Shown: in pieces, positions 45,892 through 54,221 of the stretch
How the letters are laid out: each line of letters begins with the position of its first letter
Numbering within the stretch: position 1 is the stretch's first letter
DNA from: G965215145 sp965215145
GTDB lineage: Bacteria > Bacteroidota > Rhodothermia > Rhodothermales > JANQRZ01
Direction: 5' to 3'
NCBI GenBank assembly: GCA_965215145.1
Contig: OZ244038.1
Span: 3,224,001-3,288,000, forward strand
Length of the DNA: 64,000 nt
Notes under the pieces: generated by a model
Databases searched by the model: none
What the model was told of the DNA's origin: nothing
What the model saw: the letters and a program-made list of their open reading frames with translations, nothing else
Translations under genes and position numbers: made by a program

Positions 45892-46231
45892 AGGGCCGGT
45901 CAGGGGAACGCTGAGCCTACGCGAGCGCCCAGCATAGCTGACGCTTGAACCTCGCGGCACAGGGGCGGTACTATGAGGCTCAGCGCAATCTTCGCAGGGC
46001 CCCTGCTGTTCCTTATCGGGCCCGCCTGTAACCCTCCCTAGCTTGACCCAATCGGTGCCAAACCCTCCCCCCGGCGACGTTTCGCGCCTCCTCGGCTGCC
46101 TTCACACGATCGCCGCGCGGACTTCATAGTTTAGAGTGCCTTTAGGCAGGGTGTTGGCACCTATGGCACTATCCACCAGAAGTGGTTCACCGCCGCCCAC
46201 CTCCGGCTCCTGCTCACCCACCATCACGCCC
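45892..46231. other. 340-bp intergenic region between pdxB and the wall hydrolase
   Basis: Locally lower in GC. It holds a 22-codon open frame at 45973 and a perfect 12-bp dyad TGCCT-TT-AGGCA at 46137-46148, just after TAGTTTAG at 46127-46134 (a weak -7-like sequence reading toward the hydrolase gene). The dyad could be an operator; no binding protein is suggested. Confidence 0.4.
45973..46041 (+). CDS. Tiny ORF with signal-peptide character
   Basis: ATG at 45973 encodes MRLSAIFAGPLLFLIGPACNPP and stops at 46041. It looks like a short signal peptide ending in a cysteine (GPAC, not a canonical lipobox). It may be the remnant of a lipoprotein gene or a chance frame. Confidence 0.2.
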   Translation: MRLSAIFAGPLLFLIGPACNPP

Positions 46232-46855
46232 ATGAGTGTTTTCACGAGCAAGCGGCTGATCGGCGCCCTCGGCGTACTGTTCTCCGCGCTCTTCCTCGTG
46301 TATACGTTCGCGTTCAACGCGGTGGACCGAGAGGTCCTGGCCGAGACGCTGCCTGCCGTAAATGCAGCGCCGCTCACCCAGGAGGTCTCCGTCGCCCTAC
46401 CGCCGTTCGCTGACGCGGACATGAAGGACGACGTGCTGTGGCTCGCCCGCGCCGTCTACTCCGAGACGAAGCGGCCCGAGGAGCAGGAGCTCGTCGCGTG
46501 GGTCATCCGGAACCGCGTCGAGACAGGCTACCGCGGCGCCGGGTCGTACCGCGAGGCCGTCGTGGACCCGTGGCAGTTCAGCGCCTTCAACGCGAACAGC
46601 CCCAAGCGGCGCTACTACTCGGCCCTCGGGTTCGACTCGCAGGCGCGGGGCTGGCAGACGGCCCTCTTCATCGCCTACGACGTGCTCAGCGCGCCGGCCT
46701 ACGAGCGGCCGTTCCCGGTCAAGACCCGCCACTTCTACAGCGAGCGCTCGATGGTCGGCCGGGTGAAGCCGGTCTGGGCCGACGGCAAGCGGCCGGTCTC
46801 GCTTAGCCGGAAGGTGGACCCCCGCCGGTTCCGGTTCTACTCCGGCGTCTTCTAG
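46232..46855 (+). CDS. Cell wall hydrolase (SleB-like), membrane anchored
   Basis: A 207-residue protein from the ATG at 46232. A transmembrane anchor (about 8-29) precedes a hydrolase-2/SleB-like domain: VLWLARAVYSETKRPEEQELVAWVIRNRVETGYRGAGSYREAVVDPWQFSAFN is the standard core with the catalytic glutamate in YSE, and the end (HFYSERSMVG ... RRFRFYSGVF) fits. It likely cuts peptidoglycan at the periplasmic face. The in-frame ATG at 46136 gives an unlikely N-terminus. Confidence 0.82.
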   Translation: MSVFTSKRLIGALGVLFSALFLVYTFAFNAVDREVLAETLPAVNAAPLTQEVSVALPPFADADMKDDVLWLARAVYSETKRPEEQELVAWVIRNRVETGYRGAGSYREAVVDPWQFSAFNANSPKRRYYSALGFDSQARGWQTALFIAYDVLSAPAYERPFPVKTRHFYSERSMVGRVKPVWADGKRPVSLSRKVDPRRFRFYSGVF

Positions 46856-46880
46856 GCTGAGGCCCTTTCCCCAATCTCCC

Positions 46881-46920
46881 CGAGGGAGCCCGCCGCGCGG
46901 TGGGCTCCCTCGCTTTATGT
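46881..46920 (+). terminator. Intrinsic terminator after the wall hydrolase gene
   Basis: Stem CGAGGGAGCCCGCC (46881-46894) with GGTGGGCTCCCTCG (46899-46912), followed by CTTTATGTT; 25 bp after the stop codon. Confidence 0.8.
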
Positions 46921-46948
46921 TGGCGCCTCTCCCACGCCCCGCCGCCCG

Positions 46949-47992
46949 ATGCCCCGTCACCTCCTCCTCATCCTCGCGCTGCTCGGCCTGCTCGCCGTCT
47001 TCCTCCTGCTGGCCTCCGGCTGCCTCCGCACGGAGCCGGCCACGGACCGACCTCCGGAGCCGATGGCGGGCGAGGACCTCGGCGCCTTCGTCGCCCGTCC
47101 CCCCGTGTTCGAGGCCGAGGGCGTCCGGCTGGCGACGCTCAACGCGGAGTTCCTCTTCGACGGCCTCGATGGGGAGGGGCAGGCGGATTTCCCGTGGAAG
47201 GGGGCCCCCGAGGCCGCCCGCGCCCACCGCGACCGCGTCGCCGAGATCGTCCGGATGCTCGACGCCGACATGGTCGTGATGCAGGAGGTCGAGAACGGGG
47301 AGGTGCTGGAGATGATGATCGCGGAGTCCCTTGGCGGGCTCGGCTACGCGGCGCACTTCGTCCCCGGCCGCGACACGTTCACGGGGCAGGACGTGGCGGT
47401 CCTCGCGCGGGTGCCGGTCGAGGCCGTCGGGCGGACCGACGAGCGGGCGCGGGTCGCGGGCACGCGCGACGAGTACGGCGTGAGCAAGAACGTCTGGGCC
47501 CGCCTCGACCTCGGCGGCGTCCCGACCACCGTCGTCGGCGTCCACTTCCTCGCCCGTCCGGACGACGCCGAGCGGAAGCCGAGGCGCGAGGCGCAGGCCG
47601 AGGTGATCCGGAGGCTCGTGGAGGCGGAGATGACCGCCGGCCGCGCCGTCGCCGTGTTGGGGGATTTCAACGACTTCGACAGCGCTGTTCCAGACCGGGC
47701 CGGGAGCGCCCCCATTACCGACGTGCTTGAGACTGTCGCAGAGGCGGGACCGGGGCCGGAGGATGACCTGATCAACGTGATCGGCGAGGTGCCGCAGGCG
47801 GAGCGGTTCACGGCGTTCTGGGACCGGAACCGGAACGACGCCATCGACGCCGGGGAGCTCTCGGCGCTGGACCACGTGTTGCTCTCGCCGCGGCTGTACG
47901 GGGCGCTCCGGGAGGTCACGTTCGTCCACGCCCACGACCCGCGGCGCGGGCCGGACCACTTCCCCGTCGTCGCCACGCTGGGGCTGAACTGA
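46949..47992 (+). CDS. Endonuclease/exonuclease/phosphatase family lipoprotein
   Basis: A 347-residue protein. A hydrophobic N-terminus and lipobox LASGC (Cys about 26) mark a lipoprotein. The EEP core is evident: LATLNAEFLFDG, DADMVVMQEVEN (catalytic Glu), FVPGRDTFTGQDVAVLARV, GVHFLARPDD, VAVLGDFNDF, LDHVLLSPRL and GPDHFPVVATLGLN (final DH). These enzymes cut phosphodiester bonds with Mg2+; being outside the inner membrane, it could be a nuclease for DNA scavenging or a phospholipase-like enzyme. Confidence 0.85.
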   Translation: MPRHLLLILALLGLLAVFLLLASGCLRTEPATDRPPEPMAGEDLGAFVARPPVFEAEGVRLATLNAEFLFDGLDGEGQADFPWKGAPEAARAHRDRVAEIVRMLDADMVVMQEVENGEVLEMMIAESLGGLGYAAHFVPGRDTFTGQDVAVLARVPVEAVGRTDERARVAGTRDEYGVSKNVWARLDLGGVPTTVVGVHFLARPDDAERKPRREAQAEVIRRLVEAEMTAGRAVAVLGDFNDFDSAVPDRAGSAPITDVLETVAEAGPGPEDDLINVIGEVPQAERFTAFWDRNRNDAIDAGELSALDHVLLSPRLYGALREVTFVHAHDPRRGPDHFPVVATLGLN

Positions 47993-48034
47993 ACGGGGCG
48001 GGCATCTTTTCGGGAAGGCGATGCCACCAGCGGA

Positions 48035-48059
48035 GGGCACGCCGGTGGCGTGCCCCTAC
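48035..48059. repeat. GTAGGGGC-type palindrome, copy 6
   Basis: Arms GGGCACGCC (48035-48043) and GGCGTGCCC (48047-48055) around GGT, followed by CCTAC. It lies 42 bp after the lipoprotein stop. Confidence 0.8.
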
Positions 48060-48096
48060 GGGGGAGTCGGTGCGGACGTGGTAGCATTCCTTCGCA

Positions 48097-48120
48097 GGGC
48101 GCAATGCATTGCGCCCCTAC
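48097..48120. repeat. GTAGGGGC-type palindrome, copy 7
   Basis: 20-bp palindrome with arms GGGCGCAATG/CATTGCGCCC followed by CTACGGGTGCCT, the same as the copy at 21419 including about 10 bases of right flank. It is 41 bp from copy 6, so two copies stand in tandem between the lipoprotein and sigma genes. Confidence 0.8.
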
Positions 48121-48244
48121 GGGTGCCTGTCGCGGCGGCGTCGGTAGCTTTCGCCGTTTAAGCCCTCTCTGCCCTCGGGACCCTCTGCGACGGCGGTACA
48201 TACAAACCGGCCCCTCTCCCCTCCCCCGGACCCGCCTCCCACCG

Positions 48245-49045
48245 ATGGCAGACTCCCCCCGTACCGCGCGACCTGACCCGGACCTCTGGCAACGTGCTTT
48301 AGACGGCGACCGCGACGCATTCGAGGAGGCGGTGGCGCCGCACCGCGAGGCGATGCTCGGCGCCGCCCGCACCAGCGTCGCTGCCCGAAAGGCCAACGGC
48401 GAGCTCGGCGAGACGGCACTGAACCCCGAGGAACTGGTCGGCGAGGCGCTCGTCCGCGCCTTCGACGGGCGCGACCGCTACGACCCCGGGGGGATGAGCC
48501 TCCGGGCGTGGCTCCTCCTGCTCCAGCAGCGCGCGCTCAACCGGATCGCCGCCGACGAGCAGCGCTACGCCGGCCAGAAGGCGATCTCCCTCGACGAGCC
48601 CGTCCCCTTCGGCGACCGCTACGACGCCGTCGAGGAGGGGTTCTACGAGTTCAACCAGCCCTTCGAGGTCGTCACCTACGAGGACCTCATCCCCGCCCAG
48701 GCCCCGGCCGACGTCGAGATCGACGCGCGGCGCCCGCTGACGGAGGAGGAGCGGGAGTTCCTCGACCGCGCCGAGCTCCGCCCCGAGCAGCGGCAGGTCG
48801 TCGAGCTCCACGACGAGTTCGCGCTCTCGCTGAGTGAGGTCTCCCAGATCCTCGACTACTCCCTCCAGGACACGGCGAGCGCGCTCAACGAGGCCCGCGT
48901 CCACGTCCGCCACTGGCTCGGCTCGACGGACGTCCGCGAGATGACCGGCGACGACCGGATCGACAGCTACACCGGCCGGCCCGTCTCCGAGAACCCCGGC
49001 GCCCCCGACTCCTTCCCGAACGACGAACCGAACGCCTCCGCATGA
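48245..49045 (+). CDS. Sigma-70 family RNA polymerase sigma factor
   Basis: A 266-residue protein from the ATG at 48245 (MADSPRTARPDPDLWQRALDGDRDAFEEAV). Region 2 is visible (NPEELVGEALVRAFDGRDRYDPGGMSLRAWLLLLQQRALNRIAADEQRY) and region 4 (LDRAELRPEQRQVVELHDEFALSLSEVSQILDYSLQDTASALNEARVHVRHWL). The linker between them is longer and more acidic than in typical ECF factors, and there is a C-terminal tail of about 30 residues. No anti-sigma gene is next to it; instead the eRF1-like gene starts at ATGA overlapping its stop, so both proteins are made from one message. What it transcribes is unknown. Confidence 0.88.
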   Translation: MADSPRTARPDPDLWQRALDGDRDAFEEAVAPHREAMLGAARTSVAARKANGELGETALNPEELVGEALVRAFDGRDRYDPGGMSLRAWLLLLQQRALNRIAADEQRYAGQKAISLDEPVPFGDRYDAVEEGFYEFNQPFEVVTYEDLIPAQAPADVEIDARRPLTEEEREFLDRAELRPEQRQVVELHDEFALSLSEVSQILDYSLQDTASALNEARVHVRHWLGSTDVREMTGDDRIDSYTGRPVSENPGAPDSFPNDEPNASA

Positions 49046-50232
49046 GCACCGCCCTCTCCCCCGAAGTCCGCGACACCCTCATCCGCGAGATGCGGGAGCG
49101 CACGACGACCCCCGGCTACCACTACCTCGACGCCGACCATCTCACGGAGCTCGCCGCCATCGAGAGCGAGGAGGCCCCCGTGCTCTCGCTCTTCATGAAG
49201 CTCTCGCCCGAGATGCGCGTCGGCGACGGGTGGCAGATCGCGTTCAAGGACCTCACCCGGCAGGCGCTCGAAGGCGTCAACGGGACCTACGCCCCCGAGG
49301 CCGTCCAGCGCGAGCTTGACCGCGTCGAGGAGGCGCTCCGAGGCGGCATCCCGCGGACGGGCCGCGGCCTCGTCTTCTACGCCTGCGAGGCCATCGGGCT
49401 GTTCCGCCAGTTCGGCGTCGCCATCGAGCTCCCGAACACGACCTACGTCGACCGCCGCCCCTACGTCCGCCCCCTCGTCCGCGTCCGCGACGAGCACGAC
49501 CGGTTCGGGATCGTCCTGCTCTCGCAGAAGGACGTCCGGTTCTTCTTCAGCCAGATCGGTCTCGTCGAGGAGGTGTTCACGCTCGACGGCCGCGAGATCC
49601 TCACCAACGATTACCAGAGCAAGGACCAGCGGCAGGACAAGCAGCAGGAGTACCGGAAGGAGCAGGCCCAGCGCGCTGCCCATGCCACCCAACTCCTCGC
49701 CAAGCAGCTCGACGTCCGCCACCTCATCTACTCCGCCCCGGCGGACATGGAGGCGCCGTTCCTCGACGACCTCGACCAAGCCACGCGCCAGCGGATCTCG
49801 GCCTCGTTCCAATGCGACACGCTGGCCTCGCCGGCGGAGGTCGCGCAGAAGGCGGAGCCCGTGCAGCGGGAGGTCGAGGCGCGGGAGGAGACGGAGACGA
49901 TCGGGAAGGTCCGCGAGCTGCTCACGACCCGCGCCGTGGCCGGGCTCGAGGACACGCTCGACATGCTGAACCAGCAGCGCGTGATGACGCTGCTCCTCGA
50001 CGACGAGCTCCAGATCCCCGGCGGCATCGACCGCGAGACGGGGATGCTGACGACCCAGACCGAAGGCACGCTGGAGGCGACGGGCAACGAGGTGTTCCGC
50101 GAGGACGACCTCTTCGAGGTCATGGTCGAGCGGGCGCTCGAGCAGGGCGCCTCCATCGAGCTCGTCCGCAGCGAGGCCGCGCGGCAGGAGCTCCAGAGCC
50201 TCGGCCCCTGCGCCGCACTGCTCCGGTTCTAA
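49042..50232 (+). CDS. Bacterial eRF1-like (baeRF/VLRF1-type) protein
   Basis: A 396-residue protein whose layout matches the bacterial-archaeal eRF1 (baeRF) group: an N-terminal domain (MSTALSPEVRDTLIREMRERTTTPGYHYLDADHLTELAAIESEEAPVLSLFMKLSPEMR), a middle domain (RGLVFYACEAIGLFRQFGVAIELPNTTYVDRRPYVRPLVRVRDEHDRFGIVLLSQKDVRFFFSQIG), and an L7Ae-like C-terminal domain (TIGKVRELLTTRAVAGLEDTLDMLNQQRVMTLLLDDELQ). These are predicted to act at the ribosome in rescue or release, with little experimental work. It is translationally coupled to the sigma factor gene (ATGA, 49042-49045). Confidence 0.75.
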   Translation: MSTALSPEVRDTLIREMRERTTTPGYHYLDADHLTELAAIESEEAPVLSLFMKLSPEMRVGDGWQIAFKDLTRQALEGVNGTYAPEAVQRELDRVEEALRGGIPRTGRGLVFYACEAIGLFRQFGVAIELPNTTYVDRRPYVRPLVRVRDEHDRFGIVLLSQKDVRFFFSQIGLVEEVFTLDGREILTNDYQSKDQRQDKQQEYRKEQAQRAAHATQLLAKQLDVRHLIYSAPADMEAPFLDDLDQATRQRISASFQCDTLASPAEVAQKAEPVQREVEAREETETIGKVRELLTTRAVAGLEDTLDMLNQQRVMTLLLDDELQIPGGIDRETGMLTTQTEGTLEATGNEVFREDDLFEVMVERALEQGASIELVRSEAARQELQSLGPCAALLRF

Positions 50233-50256
50233 CCTCTCGACCTCGGCGGTAGACCT

Positions 50257-50284
50257 GTAGGGGCGTATTGCAATACGCCCCCAC
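50257..50284. repeat. GTAGGGGC palindrome, copy 8
   Basis: 28-bp palindrome with one mismatch, left arm GTAGGGGCGTATTG and right arm CAATACGCCCCCAC, located between the convergent ends of the eRF1-like gene (50232) and the porin gene (50308). Confidence 0.85.
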
Positions 50285-50307
50285 GGCGTTCCGGCTGGCC
50301 CCGCGCC

Positions 50308-50934
50308 TCAGAGGCCGACGCCGACGCGGAGGTAGAACACGTTCACGTCGAACGTGCCCCCCTCGTCCACCGTGCCCACGAACGGGAGTTCGTCCTCGTC
50401 GAAGAAGCCCGTCACGTCGAAGGCGTAGCGGAGCTCGGCGAAGACCTCCGGGCCGATGAGGGCGCCGAGCTTGGCGCCGATGCCGGCGTTCACAGCGACG
50501 TTCACGCTCCGGCTCCCGTCGAAGTCGGCGAGGTCGCCCGTCGGGAAGCGGAGTTCGGGACCGACGAGGGCATACGGCTTCACGATGGGGAGCGGGTACC
50601 GGAACTGGAAGTCTAGTGGAACGGAGACATAGGACACGTCGGCGTCGCCCGCATCGACCTCAAAGCCTGGGGTATCAGCCTCGAAGCCGAACTCCCCTAC
50701 CCGGACGTAGAGCACAGACGCGCGAAGGGCGACGGGGAGGAGCGGCGCGCTGAAGTCGCCGTAGATGCCGATGTGGTAGCCGGTGGACTGGTCGAGGTCG
50801 GCGGTGGCGGCGTCGGAGAGCGAGCCGAAGTTGAGGCCGCCGGTGACGCCGAAGCTCGGGACGAGCTGGGCGCTGGCGAGGGGGGCGGCGAGCACGAAGA
50901 CAGAGCCGAGAAGGGCGGAGCGGAGGAGGCGCAT
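50308..50934 (-). CDS. Outer-membrane beta-barrel protein (porin/PorT-like family)
   Basis: A 208-residue exported protein with signal peptide (MRLLRSALLGSVFVLAAPLASAQ). It has eight or so short amphipathic strands (FGVTGGLNFGSL, YHIGIYGDF, LRASVLYVRVG, YVSVPLDFQFRYPLPIVKPYALVGPELRF, NVAVNAGIGAKL, VFAELRYAFDV) and ends in FYLRVGVGL, a plausible last strand. The outer-membrane beta-barrel (OMP_b-brl) families common in Bacteroidota fit. No specific substrate can be named. Confidence 0.75.
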   Translation of the reverse strand: MRLLRSALLGSVFVLAAPLASAQLVPSFGVTGGLNFGSLSDAATADLDQSTGYHIGIYGDFSAPLLPVALRASVLYVRVGEFGFEADTPGFEVDAGDADVSYVSVPLDFQFRYPLPIVKPYALVGPELRFPTGDLADFDGSRSVNVAVNAGIGAKLGALIGPEVFAELRYAFDVTGFFDEDELPFVGTVDEGGTFDVNVFYLRVGVGL

Positions 50935-51077
50935 CGGGCGGTGGCGGCTTGACGGAGGGGCGAGACGGCCCCCGCAACTTCTCCCCCACGCCGGAGTTTC
51001 CGGGCCGATGTCGGCGACGGCGTACAGACGCGAGACCCGATCCCGTTGCCCCGTCTACCACGCAACCGCGCAGCCCC

Positions 51078-52253
51078 TTGAAGATCGGCATCACCGGGTA
51101 CCCCACCTACGGCGGCTCCGGCGTCGTCGCCACCGAGCTGGGGAAGGCGCTCGCCGCGCGCGGGCACGAGGTCCACTTCATCGCCTACGCGCCGCCACAG
51201 CGGCTGGCCCACATCGCCGAGCGGGTCTACTACCACGAGGTCCGGGTCAACACGTACCCCCTCTTCGAGTACCCGCCCTACGCGCTCGCGCTGACGAGCA
51301 CGATGGTGGACGTCGTGAAGCACAACGGGCTCGACCTGCTCCACGTCCACTACGCCATCCCCCACGCGACCAGCGCCGTGCTGGCGCGGCAGATCCTCGC
51401 CTGCGAGGGCGTCCGGGTGCCCGTCGTGACGACGCTCCACGGGACCGACATCACCATCGTCGGGCAGGACCCCTCGTTCCGCCCTGTCGTGACCCACGCC
51501 ATCAACGGCTCGGACGGGGTGACCGCCGTCTCGGACTACCTCCGGCGGGAGACCTACGCCGAGTTCGACGTCGAGCGCGAGATCGCGGTGATCCCGAACT
51601 TCGTCGACACCGCGCGCTTCCGGCGGCAGGCGAAGGACCACTTCAAGCGGGCCATCTGCCCCAACGGCGAGAAGCTGCTCGTCCACGTCTCGAACTTCCG
51701 CGAGGTCAAGCGCGCCACCGACGTCGTCCGCGTGTTCGCGCGGCTGGCGGACGACGCCGCCGAGGGCGTCGGCCCCGGCGTGAAGCTGCTCCTCGTCGGC
51801 GACGGGCCGGACCGGCCGGCGGCGGAGGCGCTCGCCCGCGAGCTCGGGGTGTTCGAGGGCGTCCGGTTCCTCGGCAAGCAGGAGCCCATCGAGGAGATCC
51901 TGTCGGTCTCGGACCTCATGCTGATGCCGTCGGGGAGCGAGACGTTCGGGCTGGCCGCGCTGGAGGCGATGGCCTGCGGCGTCCCCGTCATCTCCTCCGA
52001 CGTCGGCGGCCTCCCGGAGCTGAACGTGGACGGGGAGACCGGCGTGCTCTGCCCCGTCGGCGACCTCGACTGCTTCGCCGGCGCCGCCCGCCGCGTCCTC
52101 CGCGACGACGCGTTGCTGGCCCGGATGAGCGCCGCCGCCCGCGCCCGCGCCGAGGGGGTCTTCGACCTCGACCGGATCGTGCCGGCCTACGAGGACCACT
52201 ACGAGGCCGTGATCGAGCGGACGATGGCTGGTGAGCCCGCCCCCGGTTGCTGA
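51078..52253 (+). CDS. bshA: N-acetyl-alpha-D-glucosaminyl L-malate synthase BshA
   Basis: A 391-residue GT4 glycosyltransferase. It reads KIGITGYPTYGGSGVVATELGKALAARGHEVHFIAY, LLHVHYAIPHATSAVLARQ, TLHGTDITIVGQDPSF, VTAVSDYLRRET and, in the donor domain, VHVSNFREVKRATDVVRVFARL, LLLVGDGPD, LMPSGSETFGLAALEAMACGVPVISSDVGGLPELNVDGETG, all typical of BshA. It makes GlcNAc-malate, the first step of bacillithiol. The TTG at 51078 gives the family start; the longer frame from 50949 adds 43 residues without homology-like character. The next gene begins seven bases downstream. Confidence 0.92.
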   Translation: MKIGITGYPTYGGSGVVATELGKALAARGHEVHFIAYAPPQRLAHIAERVYYHEVRVNTYPLFEYPPYALALTSTMVDVVKHNGLDLLHVHYAIPHATSAVLARQILACEGVRVPVVTTLHGTDITIVGQDPSFRPVVTHAINGSDGVTAVSDYLRRETYAEFDVEREIAVIPNFVDTARFRRQAKDHFKRAICPNGEKLLVHVSNFREVKRATDVVRVFARLADDAAEGVGPGVKLLLVGDGPDRPAAEALARELGVFEGVRFLGKQEPIEEILSVSDLMLMPSGSETFGLAALEAMACGVPVISSDVGGLPELNVDGETGVLCPVGDLDCFAGAARRVLRDDALLARMSAAARARAEGVFDLDRIVPAYEDHYEAVIERTMAGEPAPGC

Positions 52254-52260
52254 CGAGCCC

Positions 52261-53427
52261 ATGCCCCCGCTCCCCCCCGTCCGCAACCTGATCTCGAAAA
52301 AGAAGCCGACGTACCCCGTCAGCGACTACCTCGCCGAGTACCTCGCCCGCTACGGTCGCCTCCACGCCGAGGGGGTCCGCTACGAGCACCTCCTCCGCTA
52401 CGACAACGCCGTCGCGCTCTACGACGAGGCCGGCACGGACACCCTCTGGAGCACGGTCTACTACGGCCCCGCCGAGCAGCGGGAGCTCCACGACGCCCTC
52501 CGCCTGACCTACGCGCTGCTCAAGTCCGACGGCGATCTCTCGACCGTCGAGCACCTCTTCATCGAGCGCGTCGACCTCTGCCTCTACGGGAACACCCTCC
52601 CCTTCCGCGTCCGCATCGTCAACCGGCTCAACGAGAACTTCGACTACTTCTACGTCAAGCGCGTCGACGCCAACCGCGTCTACGGCCTGGAGCTCGAGCA
52701 CGTCCTCTCGCCCAACCGGATCAACTACTTCGTCAGCGGCAACCCCGACGGGGGCTCAGCCGAGGGCGGCGCGGGGGGGACGCTCATCGAGGAGCACATC
52801 ATCGGGATGCCCGGCGACGCGTTCATGCGCGAGGCCATGCCCGAGAACCGGTTCGATCAGGTCCGCCTCGCGAAGGAGTTCGTGAAGTTCAACGAGCGCT
52901 GCCTCGTCCGCCTCCTCGGCGACATGCACTCCGGCAACTTCGTGATCGACATCACGCCGGACTTCGAGAAGATGCAGTACCGGATGCGCCCGCTCGACTT
53001 CGACCAGCAGAGCCACCACTGGAAGAAGCAGGTCTACCTCCCGCAGTTCTACCCCCAGAACAACCCCATCATCCGCCTCGGCATGGACCACATGAGCCCG
53101 ACGACGGCGGACCAGTACCAGCGCGAGGAGCGGGCGCTGATCGCCAACCGCCTCCGCGTCAGCCACGGCCGCTACCGCGCGCTGATCGACGTGATGTGCG
53201 AGGACCTAATCGCGCCGCCGGAGCACGTCCGCCGCCTCGGCGCCCAGCTCGCCGAGCACTACGACGACCGCGTGTTCACGGACTGCCTCACGATGGGGGA
53301 GCTCCTCGACGCCTCGCTCGGCCGGCTCCTCCGGCACACGGCCCCCGCCAGCGCCGGCCTCCTCACCGAGCCGGAGGAGGACCCCCTCGCCGAGTACCAC
53401 ACCCGCGCCGAGCGGGGCGATGCTTGA
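52261..53427 (+). CDS. Uncharacterised protein with a kinase-like GDMHSGN motif
   Basis: A 388-residue protein from the ATG at 52261 (MPPLPPVRNLISKKKPTYPVSDYLAEYLARYGRLHAEG); a GTG at 52231 overlaps bshA and is less likely. The segment FVKFNERCLVRLLGDMHSGNFVIDITPDFEKMQYRMRPLDFDQQSHH recalls the GDxHxGN catalytic loop followed by a DFD metal motif of aminoglycoside phosphotransferase-like and related atypical kinases. The N-terminal half lacks an obvious glycine loop. No family name is claimed. It is seven bases after bshA, so it is probably cotranscribed and may serve thiol metabolism, or merely be adjacent. Confidence 0.55.
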   Translation: MPPLPPVRNLISKKKPTYPVSDYLAEYLARYGRLHAEGVRYEHLLRYDNAVALYDEAGTDTLWSTVYYGPAEQRELHDALRLTYALLKSDGDLSTVEHLFIERVDLCLYGNTLPFRVRIVNRLNENFDYFYVKRVDANRVYGLELEHVLSPNRINYFVSGNPDGGSAEGGAGGTLIEEHIIGMPGDAFMREAMPENRFDQVRLAKEFVKFNERCLVRLLGDMHSGNFVIDITPDFEKMQYRMRPLDFDQQSHHWKKQVYLPQFYPQNNPIIRLGMDHMSPTTADQYQREERALIANRLRVSHGRYRALIDVMCEDLIAPPEHVRRLGAQLAEHYDDRVFTDCLTMGELLDASLGRLLRHTAPASAGLLTEPEEDPLAEYHTRAERGDA

Positions 53428-53471
53428 CCCGTCCTGTGGCACCGGCGCAGCCGCTCGCCGTATCATCGGGC

Positions 53472-53702
53472 ATGGACTGGCGTGACCACGTCGTCTCCGA
53501 CCCCCTCATCCTCGTCGGCAAGCCGACGCTGAAGGGGACGCGTATCTCGGTGGAACTCGTGCTGAGCCTGTTCGCCGGGGGTTGGACGCGGGAGGAGGTG
53601 CTGGAGAACTACCCGACGCTCACGCCGGAGATGCTGCAAGCCGCGTTCGCCTACGCCGCTGAGGTCCTGCACGACGAGGCCGCGCAGCCGCGCGCCGTTT
53701 GA
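53472..53702 (+). CDS. DUF433 protein, second copy, probable antitoxin
   Basis: A 76-residue DUF433 protein: MDWRDHVVSDPLILVGKPTLKGTRISVELVLSLFAGGWTREEVLENYPTLTPEMLQAAFAYAAEVLHDE contains the beta-strand pair (KGTRISVELVL) and helix-turn-helix characteristic of the family. Standard length, unlike the copy at 12316. The DUF5615 partner follows 96 bp downstream. It lies 44 bp after the kinase-like gene. Confidence 0.88.
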   Translation: MDWRDHVVSDPLILVGKPTLKGTRISVELVLSLFAGGWTREEVLENYPTLTPEMLQAAFAYAAEVLHDEAAQPRAV

Positions 53703-53798
53703 ACCGAGCGTCTCACGTTCCATCCTGCGGACGGTGAAGGATCGGGGCCAACGCATACTGAGGTGGTAGCCGACGCCCATCCTGCCACCCTCACTTTG

Positions 53799-54158
53799 AT
53801 GCGTTTCCTCGCCGACGAAGACGTCCCCGCCGCCGTGGTCACTGCCCTGCGCGGAGCCGACTACGACGTCACAGACATCGCCGAGGTGGCCTCGGGCTCC
53901 CTCGACCCAGAGGTCTTGTCCCGAGCCGGCAGCGAGCGCCGCCTGCTGATCACGTCCGACCGCGACTTCGGAACGCTCGTGTTTGCCCGAGGTCGGCCTG
54001 TTCCCTCCGGCGTGATCCGCCTCCGTCCCGGCGCCGCACCGCCGACCTGGGCGCCTGCCGCTGTGCTGGAGGTGATCGAGGACCCGAAGCGGGAGCTGAT
54101 TGGCTACTTCACCGTGACCGAGCCGGGGCGAGTCCGGCAGCGGCGCCTCCCGTCCTGA
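53799..54158 (+). CDS. DUF5615 PIN-like protein, second copy, probable toxin
   Basis: A 119-residue protein from the ATG at 53799 (MRFLADEDVPAAVVTALRGADYDVTDIAEVASGSLDPEVLSRAGSERRLLITSDRDFGTLVF). The LADEDV and ITSDRDFGTLV motifs are exactly those of the DUF5615/Mut7-C PIN-like fold and hold the acidic catalytic residues. An upstream in-frame GTG at 53763 adds 12 residues before the family start and is less likely. It pairs with the DUF433 gene upstream; the 96-bp gap is wider than in the coupled copy at 12657. Confidence 0.85.
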   Translation: MRFLADEDVPAAVVTALRGADYDVTDIAEVASGSLDPEVLSRAGSERRLLITSDRDFGTLVFARGRPVPSGVIRLRPGAAPPTWAPAAVLEVIEDPKRELIGYFTVTEPGRVRQRRLPS

Positions 54159-54221
54159 TTCCTCCTCACGGCGTGCAGTAGCGGTCGTAGCTCGTTCCGA
54201 GCCCCCCAGATGCATCCCTGC

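Noticed and set aside
50949..51077. 43-residue N-terminal extension of BshA
   Set aside because: It is Arg/Pro/Thr-rich and unlike the family; a TTG at 51078 gives the standard KIGITG start.
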